Shown here piece after piece: positions 1 to 7,105 of a DNA stretch of 10,126 nucleotides; the first letter of the stretch is position 1, and each line of letters begins with the position of its first letter. The translations under genes were made by a program, and so were the position numbers. The notes under the pieces were generated by a model. The model saw only the letters and a list, made by a program, of their open reading frames with translations. It was not told the origin of the DNA and did no database searches. This DNA comes from Flavobacteriales bacterium (GTDB lineage: Bacteria; Bacteroidota; Bacteroidia; Flavobacteriales; UA16), in contig JAOIQU010000040.1 of assembly GCA_028141885.1 (NCBI GenBank), positions 1 through 10,126 of the forward strand, given 5' to 3'.

Positions 1-728
1 AAGAAATTGTTCTGACAGGCGTCAACATTGGAGACTTTGGCACAGCCAATGGCGAAACGTTGCTGGATTTGGTGCGCGAGCTTGATGCGATTGAAGGCGT
101 GGAACGCTTCCGCATCTCCTCCATTGAGCCCAACTTGCTGACCGACGAGATCATTGATTTTGTCAGCACCTCCGCCAAATTCCAACCCCACTTCCACATC
201 CCCCTGCAATCCGGGTCGGATGAAGTCCTGTCGGCAATGCGTCGCCGCTACCGCACAGCGTTGTACGCCAGCCGCATCCAACGGATCCGTGAGCGGATGC
301 CTCACGCGAGCATTGGTGTGGACGTGATTGTGGGATTTCCCGGAGAGTCGAACGAGCATTTTTTGACAACAGTCAACTTTATCAAATCACTGGAAATAAG
401 TTATTTGCACGTCTTCACCTACAGCGAAAGACCCAACACGACGGCCCTTCGAATTGAGGATGTGGTCCCCGTGCCAGACCGAAAAAAACGCAACAAGACG
501 CTGCGCAACGTGAGCCTGAAAGCCCAACGTGCGCACTATGAGGCGTTCTTGGGTTCTGAGCTGCCTGTCTTGTTCGAGGACGCTGTGGAAGATGGTCTCC
601 GAATGGGATACACCCCCAACTACATTCGGGTGGCTGCACCGGCGGATTTGGTGAAAGGCAACGACATCCGAACCGTCACATTGGATCGAATCGACCCGCT
701 GGGATGGGTTCATGCCTCCCTGAACTGA
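1..728 (+). CDS. mtaB: tRNA (N6-threonylcarbamoyladenosine(37)-C2)-methylthiotransferase MtaB, 3' part
   Basis: This is the C-terminal part of a radical-SAM methylthiotransferase that adds a methylthio group to t6A37 in tRNAs reading ANN codons. The reading frame is open from the left edge (first whole codon at 3), and 241 residues are visible. They start with the motif EIVLTGVNIGDFG and continue with RISSIEP, the HIPLQSGSDEVLSAMRRRY block, VDVIVGFPGE and FTYSERPNT, all typical of the MtaB/MiaB/RimO radical-SAM core. The last roughly 70 residues fit the TRAM-like C-terminal domain. The N-terminal methylthiotransferase domain and the CxxxCxxC cluster cysteines, about 190 residues, must lie before the window. 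MtaB is preferred over MiaB or RimO from the GVNIGDFG and YSERPNT wording, but paralogue choice is by recognition only. lgt follows 18 bp downstream on the same strand, so co-transcription is likely. Confidence 0.88.
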   Translation, partial: EIVLTGVNIGDFGTANGETLLDLVRELDAIEGVERFRISSIEPNLLTDEIIDFVSTSAKFQPHFHIPLQSGSDEVLSAMRRRYRTALYASRIQRIRERMPHASIGVDVIVGFPGESNEHFLTTVNFIKSLEISYLHVFTYSERPNTTALRIEDVVPVPDRKKRNKTLRNVSLKAQRAHYEAFLGSELPVLFEDAVEDGLRMGYTPNYIRVAAPADLVKGNDIRTVTLDRIDPLGWVHASLN

Positions 729-746
729 CTGACGTAGCTTCGCCTC

Positions 747-1955
747 ATGTATCCCAACCTCTACTACGCCTTGCTCGATTTGTTTGGGTGGGAATTGCCC
801 GCACTGAAACTGATCAACAGTTTTGGCTTGTTTGTGGCGCTGGCTTTCCTCGCTGCACATGGACTGCTGGGCAGGGAATTGAAACGACATGCGGCGCTGG
901 GCAACTTCAAAGCCCAAACCTCCACGGAAGTCGTGGGGCACGCGCCCAACCCCATTGATTTGGCCATTCAAGCGCTGATGGGTTTTGTGCTGGGATGGAA
1001 GGTCCTCTACTTGGTCGTGAACGCGGGCACCCTGTTTCAAGGTTCAGGCCTTCCTCAAGCCCATTTGTTCAGCACAGAGGGCAACGTGCTGTGGGGCGTC
1101 CTCGGTGCCATTGCCTTGGCGGGCTGGCGGTATTGGGAAGTCAAGCGAGCCCAACTCCCCGAACCCAAAACCGTGGCGCGAAAAATCCGACCTGAAGAAC
1201 TCGTGGGTGGCGTGACTGCGGCCGCAGCCATTGGAGGCATTGCCGGTGCAAAGCTCTTTCACTTGCTGGAGTACCCCGACGAATTCATCGCCTTCATCCA
1301 ACAGCCCAGTTTGAATGCCTTCCTCGGAGGTCTGACCATCTATGGGGGCTTGATTGTCGGTGGGATTTCGGTGTACGTGTTTGCCCGTCGCAACAACATG
1401 AATTTTCTGCGCTTGGCGGACGCCACATCGCCTGGCTTGTTGCTCGCTTATGGCATTGGCCGCATGGGGTGCCAAATCAGCGGCGACGGCGACTGGGGCA
1501 TCCCCAACCCGTTTCCCAAGCCCGGGTGGCTTTCGTGGGCACCGGATTGGGTTTGGGCCTATGCCTACCCCAACAACGTCAATGCCGTCTACGGCCCCCG
1601 TGCAGCAGGATACACCGGCAAGTTGATTGACCCCAGCATTCAAGTTTGGCCGTCATTCCAAGGCTACGGCACATACCTCGACCCCGCCGTCTTCCCCACC
1701 CCGATTTACGAAACCACGGCCGCCGTACTGGGATTTGCACTCTTGTGGAGCATGCGCAAGCGATGGCAAACGCCAGGCAAAATGTTCGCCGCCTATCTGG
1801 TGTTCAACGGTTTTGAGCGCTTCTGGATCGAAAAAATCCGGGTCAACACCACGTTCGACTTGTTGGGCATCACCATGACCCAGGCGGAGCTCATCTCCGT
1901 GTACACCATGCTTGCGGGCATTGCGCTTTGGGTTTGGGTCTCGCGCAAGAAGTGA
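747..1955 (+). CDS. lgt: Prolipoprotein diacylglyceryl transferase Lgt (long Bacteroidota form)
   Basis: Lgt is an inner-membrane enzyme that transfers diacylglycerol from phosphatidylglycerol to the lipobox cysteine of prolipoproteins, the first step of lipoprotein maturation. The 402-residue protein has several hydrophobic segments (about 22-40, 74-93, 113-127, 153-171, 192-212, 322-336, 374-397). The family core is visible as GGLTIYGGLIVGG (194-206), GIGRMG (236-241) and PIYET (319-323) followed by FERFWIEKIR (356-365). R239 and R358 align with the two essential arginines of E. coli Lgt (R143 and R239). Two differences stand out: Y199 sits where E. coli has His103, and the usual GRxGNFxNGE box reads GRMGCQISGDGDWG. 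It is about 100 residues longer than typical proteobacterial Lgt, with extra sequence at the N-terminus and between 250 and 318. The start is the ATG 18 bp after mtaB; no clear Shine-Dalgarno is seen, which is normal in this phylum. It is probably expressed with mtaB. Confidence 0.9.
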   Translation: MYPNLYYALLDLFGWELPALKLINSFGLFVALAFLAAHGLLGRELKRHAALGNFKAQTSTEVVGHAPNPIDLAIQALMGFVLGWKVLYLVVNAGTLFQGSGLPQAHLFSTEGNVLWGVLGAIALAGWRYWEVKRAQLPEPKTVARKIRPEELVGGVTAAAAIGGIAGAKLFHLLEYPDEFIAFIQQPSLNAFLGGLTIYGGLIVGGISVYVFARRNNMNFLRLADATSPGLLLAYGIGRMGCQISGDGDWGIPNPFPKPGWLSWAPDWVWAYAYPNNVNAVYGPRAAGYTGKLIDPSIQVWPSFQGYGTYLDPAVFPTPIYETTAAVLGFALLWSMRKRWQTPGKMFAAYLVFNGFERFWIEKIRVNTTFDLLGITMTQAELISVYTMLAGIALWVWVSRKK

Positions 1956-1964
1956 ACTGGAAGC

Positions 1965-2351
1965 TTAGTCCGCGGGATTGAATGTGAGGCAGACGCCGTT
2001 GATGCAGTAACGTGTGCCCGTTTCGGTTGGACCGTCGGGGAAAACGTGTCCGAGGTGGCTGTCACACCCTGAACAACGCACTTCAATTCGAACCATGCCG
2101 TGAGAGCGATCGAGGATTTGGGTGATGTTTGCTTCGGGAGCTTCGCGGTCGAAGCTGGGCCAACCGCATCCGGCATCAAACTTCGAAGGGCTGTCGAACA
2201 AGGCTTTGTTGCACCCCTTGCAATGGTAGCTTCCTTCTCGCCATTCGGCGTTGAATTTGCTGGAATGCGGGCGTTCTGTGCCCGATTCGCGCATGACGCG
2301 ATGCTCCTCGTCAGAGAGCTTGGCCCTCCACTCTTCTGGCGTCAAATTCAA
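1965..2351 (-). CDS. msrB: Peptide-methionine (R)-S-oxide reductase MsrB
   Basis: MsrB reduces the R epimer of methionine sulfoxide in proteins and so repairs oxidative damage. The 128-residue protein is a complete single-domain MsrB. Zinc-binding pairs are C44/C47 (CKGC) and C93/C96 (CSGC); the GCGWPSF motif (61-67) carries C62, the expected resolving cysteine; RYCIN (114-118) carries C116, the expected catalytic cysteine; HLGHVF (99-104) is also conserved. There is no MsrA fusion and no signal peptide, so it should be cytoplasmic. The frame has no ATG near its beginning. A TTG at 2351 overlaps the helicase stop as TTGA; a second TTG two codons later is better spaced (8 nt) from an AAGGA sequence just upstream, so translation may begin there instead. 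Overlap with the helicase gene implies translational coupling. The gene converges on lgt, with 9 bp between stops and no obvious terminator hairpin there. Confidence 0.93.
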   Translation of the reverse strand: MNLTPEEWRAKLSDEEHRVMRESGTERPHSSKFNAEWREGSYHCKGCNKALFDSPSKFDAGCGWPSFDREAPEANITQILDRSHGMVRIEVRCSGCDSHLGHVFPDGPTETGTRYCINGVCLTFNPAD

Positions 2352-3847
2352 GATCCTTGAGATTGACCGCCCGAACCACCGCGACGACCTCCACCACCGG
2401 GTTTGCCTTTTCTGCGAAAGGACTTCCCTCCGCCCTGACCGCCTTTGCCGCGACCGCCTCCTGAACCGCCTGCATGACGACGACCTCCCCCGTGACGTCC
2501 TCCGGAACCACCGCGATTTCCTCCGCGTCCGCGCGAGCCTGACGACTTGGGGTCGTAGGTCGGAGTTGCACCGAGTGAGGCGGGCACCTCCAACTTGGGC
2601 ACTTCTTTTTCGATGAGCTTTTCAATCTTTCCAAATCGACGCATGTCGTCAGGCGTCACCAACGTGATTCCTTCTCCTTTGCGTTCCGCCCGAGCCGTCC
2701 GACCGATGCGGTGGACGTAGTCTTCCTCGTTGGGGGGCACGTCGTAGTTCACCACGAGCTCGATGCTGTCAATGTCAATGCCACGTGACACCACGTCCGT
2801 GGCCACGAGGATGGGCAGCTTCTGCTGACGGAATGCCAACATCACCTCTTCGCGTTCAGACTGTTCAAGGTCGCTCGACATGCGACCACATTTGATGCCA
2901 GCCTTGCGGAGAGCGCGGACCACTTGACCCACGGTTCTCTTGCGTGAGGTGAAGACGATGCCGCTTTTCACGTTCCGATCCTTCAAGACATCGACCAGCA
3001 CCGCATCCTTTTGGTAGTCAAACACGATGTATGCGCCCTGCTTGACTTTGGCCGCAGGCTTGCTCAACGCAAGTTGCACGGTCACCGGGTCGTTGAGGAG
3101 ATCGTGGGCCAAAGTGCGCATTCGATCCGGCATGGTGGCGGAAAACAACAGCGTCTGACGCTCCGCACGACAATGCTGTGCAATGCGCATGATGTCTTGG
3201 TGAAAGCCCATGTCAAGCATCCGATCTGCCTCATCGAGAATCAAGACCTCCAAAGACGACAAGTCAACGTAACCCAACGTCAAATGGGACAGCATACGCC
3301 CTGGCGTGACAATGATGATGTCCGCACCTTCGGTCAGGGCTTTCTTTTCTTGCGCAAATTCTTTGCCCGTGCCTCCCCCATAGATGGCGAGGGACGTGAT
3401 GCCGGTGTAGTAGGCAAAGCCTTGGGCTGCCTGGTCAATTTGGATGGCCAATTCACGGGTGGGAACCACAATCAAGGCCTTGACTTTGCCGTCGTTGGGC
3501 GTGTCCATGATTCGGTCCATCGTCGGCAACAGGAACGCGGCCGTCTTGCCTGTGCCTGTCTGCGCGATGCCCAAAATGTCTTTCCCCTTGACGGCATGAG
3601 GAATGGCCTGCCCCTGGATGGGCGTGGCCGTCTCAAACCCCATGGACCAAAGTCCGTCTTCAATGTCTGGATGCAAATCAAGGTCCTCGAAACGAACCCT
3701 TTCCGCCACGGGCTTATTCTCCTCTTGGCGCTCAGAATGTTGTTCTTCCACGGAACTAAGGTACAGCGAATCCCATGCACGAAACTGCCATCCCCTCTGT
3801 GGCTCAAATTGCACATTGTGCATCCATGCAACGTTAACTTGAGCCAC
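2348..3847 (-). CDS. DEAD-box ATP-dependent RNA helicase (RhlE-like) with Gly/Arg-rich tail
   Basis: This is a complete DEAD-box RNA helicase, likely acting in ribosome assembly, RNA decay or cold adaptation. Numbering from the GTG at 3847, the motifs appear in order: F53 plus TPIQ (75-78) as Q motif, AQTGTGKT (95-102), PTRELA (129-134), TPGR (181-184), DEAD (205-208), SAT (236-238), TDVVSRGID (350-358) and HRIGRTAR (379-386). Residues 436-499 are a low-complexity tail of Gly, Arg, Lys and Ser resembling RGG boxes, probably an extra RNA-binding arm. The start is uncertain: GTG 3847 (499 residues), ATG 3823 (491) or GTG 3751 (467). Homologues usually begin only a few residues before the phenylalanine of the Q motif, which favours the last, and residues before V33 do not look like family sequence. 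The gene overlaps msrB by 4 bp downstream and is divergent from the T9SS cargo gene. RhlE is the nearest subfamily I recognise; the exact orthologue is not determined. Confidence 0.93.
   Translation of the reverse strand: MAQVNVAWMHNVQFEPQRGWQFRAWDSLYLSSVEEQHSERQEENKPVAERVRFEDLDLHPDIEDGLWSMGFETATPIQGQAIPHAVKGKDILGIAQTGTGKTAAFLLPTMDRIMDTPNDGKVKALIVVPTRELAIQIDQAAQGFAYYTGITSLAIYGGGTGKEFAQEKKALTEGADIIIVTPGRMLSHLTLGYVDLSSLEVLILDEADRMLDMGFHQDIMRIAQHCRAERQTLLFSATMPDRMRTLAHDLLNDPVTVQLALSKPAAKVKQGAYIVFDYQKDAVLVDVLKDRNVKSGIVFTSRKRTVGQVVRALRKAGIKCGRMSSDLEQSEREEVMLAFRQQKLPILVATDVVSRGIDIDSIELVVNYDVPPNEEDYVHRIGRTARAERKGEGITLVTPDDMRRFGKIEKLIEKEVPKLEVPASLGATPTYDPKSSGSRGRGGNRGGSGGRHGGGRRHAGGSGGGRGKGGQGGGKSFRRKGKPGGGGRRGGSGGQSQGS
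3756..3763 (-). promoter_or_regulatory. Possible -7 element for the helicase-msrB operon
   Basis: On the minus strand the sequence TACCTTAG matches the Bacteroidota -7 consensus TAnnTTTG at all but one fixed position. It lies 4 bp upstream of the GTG at 3751, so it would yield a nearly leaderless message starting at that codon. No good TTTG-type -33 element is seen at the usual distance (a TTTC sits 17 bp upstream). The same bases would be sense codons if the longer helicase ORF is translated, so chance is a real alternative. Confidence 0.22.
3799..3847. repeat. Nested inverted repeats beside the divergent helicase and T9SS cargo genes
   Basis: A perfect 9-bp inverted repeat has arms GTGGCTCAA (3799-3807) and TTGAGCCAC (3839-3847), separated by 31 bp. 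Inside it lies a perfect 13-bp odd palindrome, TGCACATTGTGCA (3810-3822), overlapped by a 5-bp arm pair TTGCA (3809-3813) / TGCAA (3827-3831). A further 5-bp hairpin, ATGCG-TAAG-CGCAT (3860-3873), and a direct repeat ATCCATGC (3822-3829 and 3856-3863) sit next to it. The region is upstream of the cargo gene and, depending on the true helicase start, either upstream of the helicase or within its first codons. An operator is possible; no known regulator site was recognised. Confidence 0.5.
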
Positions 3848-3882
3848 GCCGTCCTATCCATGCGTAAGCGCATCCAATCCTG

Positions 3883-6642
3883 ATGATCTCTACCCACGTT
3901 CAGCTTCGTTCATGCATTCACGTCCTGGCCGTGCTGGGGATTTGGCTTTCCGGGGGCGCTGCATATGCAACCCACCTGGTAGGCGGTGAATTGACCTACT
4001 CGCATCTCGGAGGCAACACATATGAGGTCACACTTACCGTTTTTCGAGATTGTGGACCTGCCAACACGCTGGGCACAGGATTTGACGACGAGGTGTACAT
4101 CGGCATGTGGAGCGGTTCAGGGGCCATTGGTTTCAACGATGTGTTGACCATTCCTTTGGTGCAATCCAATGTGACAGATGTGCCTGTGATTTTGGGAAAT
4201 CCATGTGGCACGCCCCCCCCTGAGCTTTGCATCGAACAAGCCATCTACAGCACCACAGTCGACCTCCCAGCCACGAATTACGGGTGGGACTTGGTGTGGC
4301 AGAGATGTTGCCGAAACCCCTCCATCTCCAACCTCCAGAACTTTGGGGGCAGCGACAATCCCGGCGCCACATTTGTCGCTCACATCCCTGGTGACATCGG
4401 CATCCCCAATGCATTTGTCAACAGCAGTCCGACCTTCCTCGAGTTGCCGCCTGTGGCCGTGTGTGCGAATTTCGAGTTCACTTGGGACCACAGCGCCACG
4501 GATGACGACGGGGATGAGCTCGTGTATTCGCTTTGTGCCCCTCTGGACGGAGGCGGAACCGACGGTGGTGGCGGATACGACAGCCCCATCCCCAATCCGC
4601 CGGCAGCTCCCCCATACCAAGAGGTGGCTTACGTCGGCCCGTACAGCGGGGACTACCCCATCGCATCGGATCCCACGATGGCCATCGACCCAGTCACAGG
4701 GATGATCACAGGAACCCCAACGGTGCCAGGTCAATATGCCATTGGCATCTGTGTGTCCGAATACCGCGACGGGGTGTTGCTCAGCACCACCATGCGCGAT
4801 TTTCAATTCAACGTCACCCTGTGCGACCCCAACATCCAATCGGTGGTTGCGCAACAAGCCCCTGAGCAATTGTGCATCGGTGAGACCATGACCCTCACCA
4901 ACAATTCCATCAACGGTTCGAGCTACGCGTGGGACTTTGGGGTGCCTGGAAGCACCTCTGACATCAGCGATGAGTTTGAGCCAACCTACACTTGGCCAGA
5001 ACCAGGAGATTATTGGGTGACCTTGATTGTCAATCCTGGGTGGCCATGTGCGGACACCTCAGAGGTGATGTATCAAGTTTGGCAACCTCTGGAACCTGAA
5101 ATTGTGGTCTCCGGATTCAATTGCGAAGAGGAAGACACGTATTTCGACTTTGAAGTCAACGGCAACCTGAATGGAGACGCCCAATTGCTTTGGACGTTTG
5201 ACAACGGAAGCCCTGAGGTGGCCAACACAGCTGCGCCTGGAGGGATCTTTTTTGACAACGCTGACACATGGGAGGCCAGTGTGAACGTCAACAACAATGG
5301 CTGCTCCGCGGATGCTACCCTCGTTTGGGAAGCCCCAGCGAATCCCGTGGCGGCTGTGGAGGATCAGTACCAATTCTGCGGTGGGTTGACCCTGGACTTC
5401 AACAATATGTCCGAGAATGCCGAGGCCTTTTATTGGAATTTTGGCGACGGCTTCAACGGTGGGCTGAGCGGAACCAGCACCGACGTCAACCCCACATACA
5501 CGTTTCCTGACACCGGCACCTACGTCATCACATTGACGGCGGAAGCGCCCTTCACGTGTCCTGATGTCACGACTGCTGAGGTGGAAGTGCAATTCCTCCT
5601 GGAACCGACATTCAACCTCCCACAGCCCGATTGTTTTGACGATCATTTCTACGAATTGACGGGCACAGCTTCTGTGGATGAGAACACCATCTACGAATGG
5701 GATTTCGGCGGAATCACCTCATTGAGCACGACAGAGGGACCGGTGGTGACTGGGCTCCTGTATGCGCAACCGGGGACGTACGAAGTGACCTTGACCGCCA
5801 GCGTCCCTGGGTTGGAAGGCTGCATCCAATCGTACTCAGACGACTTGACGGTGATCGCAGAACCCACCATCGGATTTGACGCAGGACCATGGAGCGGTTG
5901 CCCTGCCCACACGGTGAGCTTCTCCAACCTCTCCACCACCGAGACTGCGACCACTTACGTCTGGGACTTTGGCGATGGAACGACCTCCACTGCGGCCAAT
6001 CCCAACCACATTTACGAGATGCCTGGCACCTATGTGGTGTCCTTGAACATGGAAACAGGTGGGTTTTGTGAGCGCAGCTTGTCTTTGACCTCCGACCAAG
6101 TGGTGGAAGTCCACCCCACTCCTGACGCCAATTTGTCCATTCACCCTTTGGAGTTGGACATTCTCAATCCCCAAATCTGGGTGGGCTATGCCGGCGACGA
6201 CGAGGTGGACTGTTACTACAACTATGGGGATGGGCAAGGAGAAAATGGCTGTCAGCAATCCTACACGTTTTCCGACGGAGGTACCTTCACAGTGACCCAA
6301 ACGGTCATCAATGAATTTGGATGCACCGACATTGCCGAAGCCGACGTCGCAGTCAGCGGTTCCACGTTCTATGCGCCCAATTCCTTCACGCCAGATGGAG
6401 ATGGCCTCAACGACGTTTGGATTCCAATTGTCAGCGGAGTGACGGCATATGAGTTGCGCATCACCAACCGCTGGGGCCAAACGGTGTTTGAAACCACCGA
6501 CCCAGAGGAACCTTGGCTGGGCCAGTTCAGAGAGGACGGACAACACTACTGTCCGAGCGGCATGTACATCTTCCAAGTGACCTACACCGACCAAATCGGA
6601 TACCCCCGTGAAGTCAGAGGGCACATGTTCTTGATTCGGTGA
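3883..6642 (+). CDS. Secreted PKD-repeat protein with gliding-motility-associated C-terminal (T9SS type B) sorting domain
   Basis: This 919-residue protein is predicted to be exported by Sec and then moved across the outer membrane by the type IX secretion system. Residues 1-29 look like a signal peptide ending AYA before THLVGGE. Residues 30-315 form a module seen in other Bacteroidota secreted proteins, with THLVGGELTY (30-39), a CCRN motif (142-145), DDDGDELVYSL (207-217) and a putative-Ig-like stretch AIDPVTGMITGTP (267-279). About six PKD-like repeats follow, marked by WDFG, WTFDNG, WNFGDG, WDFGG, WDFGDG and YNYGDG at about 350, 437, 518, 606, 694 and 779, with PGTY-type turns; the second and sixth are divergent. 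Residues 832-917 are the CHU_C/TIGR04131-type sorting domain: PNSFTPDGDGLNDVW, then NRWGQTVFE and a final GHMFLIR. There is no catalytic domain, so adhesion, surface structure or polymer binding is more likely than enzyme activity; this is inference. The ATG gives a good signal peptide; no Shine-Dalgarno or clear -7 element is seen. Confidence 0.9.
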   Translation: MISTHVQLRSCIHVLAVLGIWLSGGAAYATHLVGGELTYSHLGGNTYEVTLTVFRDCGPANTLGTGFDDEVYIGMWSGSGAIGFNDVLTIPLVQSNVTDVPVILGNPCGTPPPELCIEQAIYSTTVDLPATNYGWDLVWQRCCRNPSISNLQNFGGSDNPGATFVAHIPGDIGIPNAFVNSSPTFLELPPVAVCANFEFTWDHSATDDDGDELVYSLCAPLDGGGTDGGGGYDSPIPNPPAAPPYQEVAYVGPYSGDYPIASDPTMAIDPVTGMITGTPTVPGQYAIGICVSEYRDGVLLSTTMRDFQFNVTLCDPNIQSVVAQQAPEQLCIGETMTLTNNSINGSSYAWDFGVPGSTSDISDEFEPTYTWPEPGDYWVTLIVNPGWPCADTSEVMYQVWQPLEPEIVVSGFNCEEEDTYFDFEVNGNLNGDAQLLWTFDNGSPEVANTAAPGGIFFDNADTWEASVNVNNNGCSADATLVWEAPANPVAAVEDQYQFCGGLTLDFNNMSENAEAFYWNFGDGFNGGLSGTSTDVNPTYTFPDTGTYVITLTAEAPFTCPDVTTAEVEVQFLLEPTFNLPQPDCFDDHFYELTGTASVDENTIYEWDFGGITSLSTTEGPVVTGLLYAQPGTYEVTLTASVPGLEGCIQSYSDDLTVIAEPTIGFDAGPWSGCPAHTVSFSNLSTTETATTYVWDFGDGTTSTAANPNHIYEMPGTYVVSLNMETGGFCERSLSLTSDQVVEVHPTPDANLSIHPLELDILNPQIWVGYAGDDEVDCYYNYGDGQGENGCQQSYTFSDGGTFTVTQTVINEFGCTDIAEADVAVSGSTFYAPNSFTPDGDGLNDVWIPIVSGVTAYELRITNRWGQTVFETTDPEEPWLGQFREDGQHYCPSGMYIFQVTYTDQIGYPREVRGHMFLIR

Positions 6643-6663
6643 ATCCATTGGTGGGAATTTGCC

Positions 6664-6671
6664 TACCTTGA
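6664..6671 (+). promoter_or_regulatory. Putative -7 promoter element before the PUR-family gene
   Basis: TACCTTGA resembles the Bacteroidota -7 consensus TAnnTTTG, with a fixed-position mismatch in the last bases. It lies in the 48-bp gap after the T9SS cargo gene, 19 bp before the ATG at 6691, which is a normal leader length for this phylum. No convincing TTG-type -33 element is present at 17-23 bp upstream. A short purine stretch (AAGAAGAGAA) precedes the start codon but is not a clear Shine-Dalgarno. Confidence 0.35.
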
Positions 6672-6690
6672 CGCCAAGAAGAGAACGATC

Positions 6691-7089
6691 ATGTCGAGCT
6701 ACGAGAACCAAGATGAACTCTACTCCCGGCCTGTGCGCGCCGGGAAAAGAACCTACTTTTTTGATGTTAAGGCCACGCGGGGTAAGGACCTTTACATGAC
6801 GATCACGGAGAGCAAACGCCGTTTTGACGATCACGGCAACGTGAGCTACTCGAAGCACAAAATCTTCCTGTATCGCGAGGACTTTGACAAGTTCGAAGAC
6901 GGATTCTTGGACGCCGTAGACAAGATCAAAGAGCTCATGGAAACCGGGGAATTCAGAGACCCCATCGCGGAACGCCAAGCGCAGGAGCAAGAGGAATCTC
7001 AGGTGGACAACGAGGCTGGCGAAAGCACATCCACTGCGGAACAAACCGAAAGCACGAGCGAAGACGACATCGCCTTCGACGACCTCTGA
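6691..7089 (+). CDS. PUR-family DNA/RNA-binding protein (DUF3276)
   Basis: This 132-residue protein belongs to the DUF3276 family, short bacterial relatives of the PUR repeat of eukaryotic Pur-alpha, known to bind single-stranded DNA or RNA as dimers. The core is residues 10-85: RAGKRTYFFDVKATR (16-30), MTITESKRRFDDHGN (36-50) and KHKIFLYREDFDKF (55-68), which fit the beta-sheet then helix layout of a single PUR repeat. Residues 96-132 are a Gln/Glu/Ser/Thr-rich acidic tail, probably disordered. There is no signal peptide or membrane segment, so it is cytoplasmic. It stands alone, after the secreted protein gene and 95 bp before parA, with its own likely promoter. The biological target in Bacteroidota is not established, and no function beyond nucleic-acid binding should be assumed. 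Confidence 0.88.
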   Translation: MSSYENQDELYSRPVRAGKRTYFFDVKATRGKDLYMTITESKRRFDDHGNVSYSKHKIFLYREDFDKFEDGFLDAVDKIKELMETGEFRDPIAERQAQEQEESQVDNEAGESTSTAEQTESTSEDDIAFDDL

Positions 7090-7105
7090 TTCCTTGATAA
7101 AGGAC

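Noticed and set aside
387..1040. 217-residue minus-strand frame across the mtaB/lgt junction
   Set aside because: It is antisense to two recognised genes and is not protein-like.
1956..1964. Bidirectional terminator between the convergent lgt and msrB genes
   Set aside because: Only 9 bp separate the stops and I find no stem-loop with T-runs there or in the flanking codons.
2782..2792. GCCACGTGACA in the helicase gene as a parS site
   Set aside because: It shares only the CACGTGA part of the core and lacks both outer arms; codon constraints explain it.
3011..3883. 290-residue plus-strand frame antisense to the helicase
   Set aside because: It opposes conserved DEAD-box motifs and its translation resembles no protein family I know.
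6633..6645. GATTC-GGT-GAATC stem at the end of the T9SS cargo gene as a terminator
   Set aside because: Only 5 bp with a 3-base loop and no following T-run; too weak to call.
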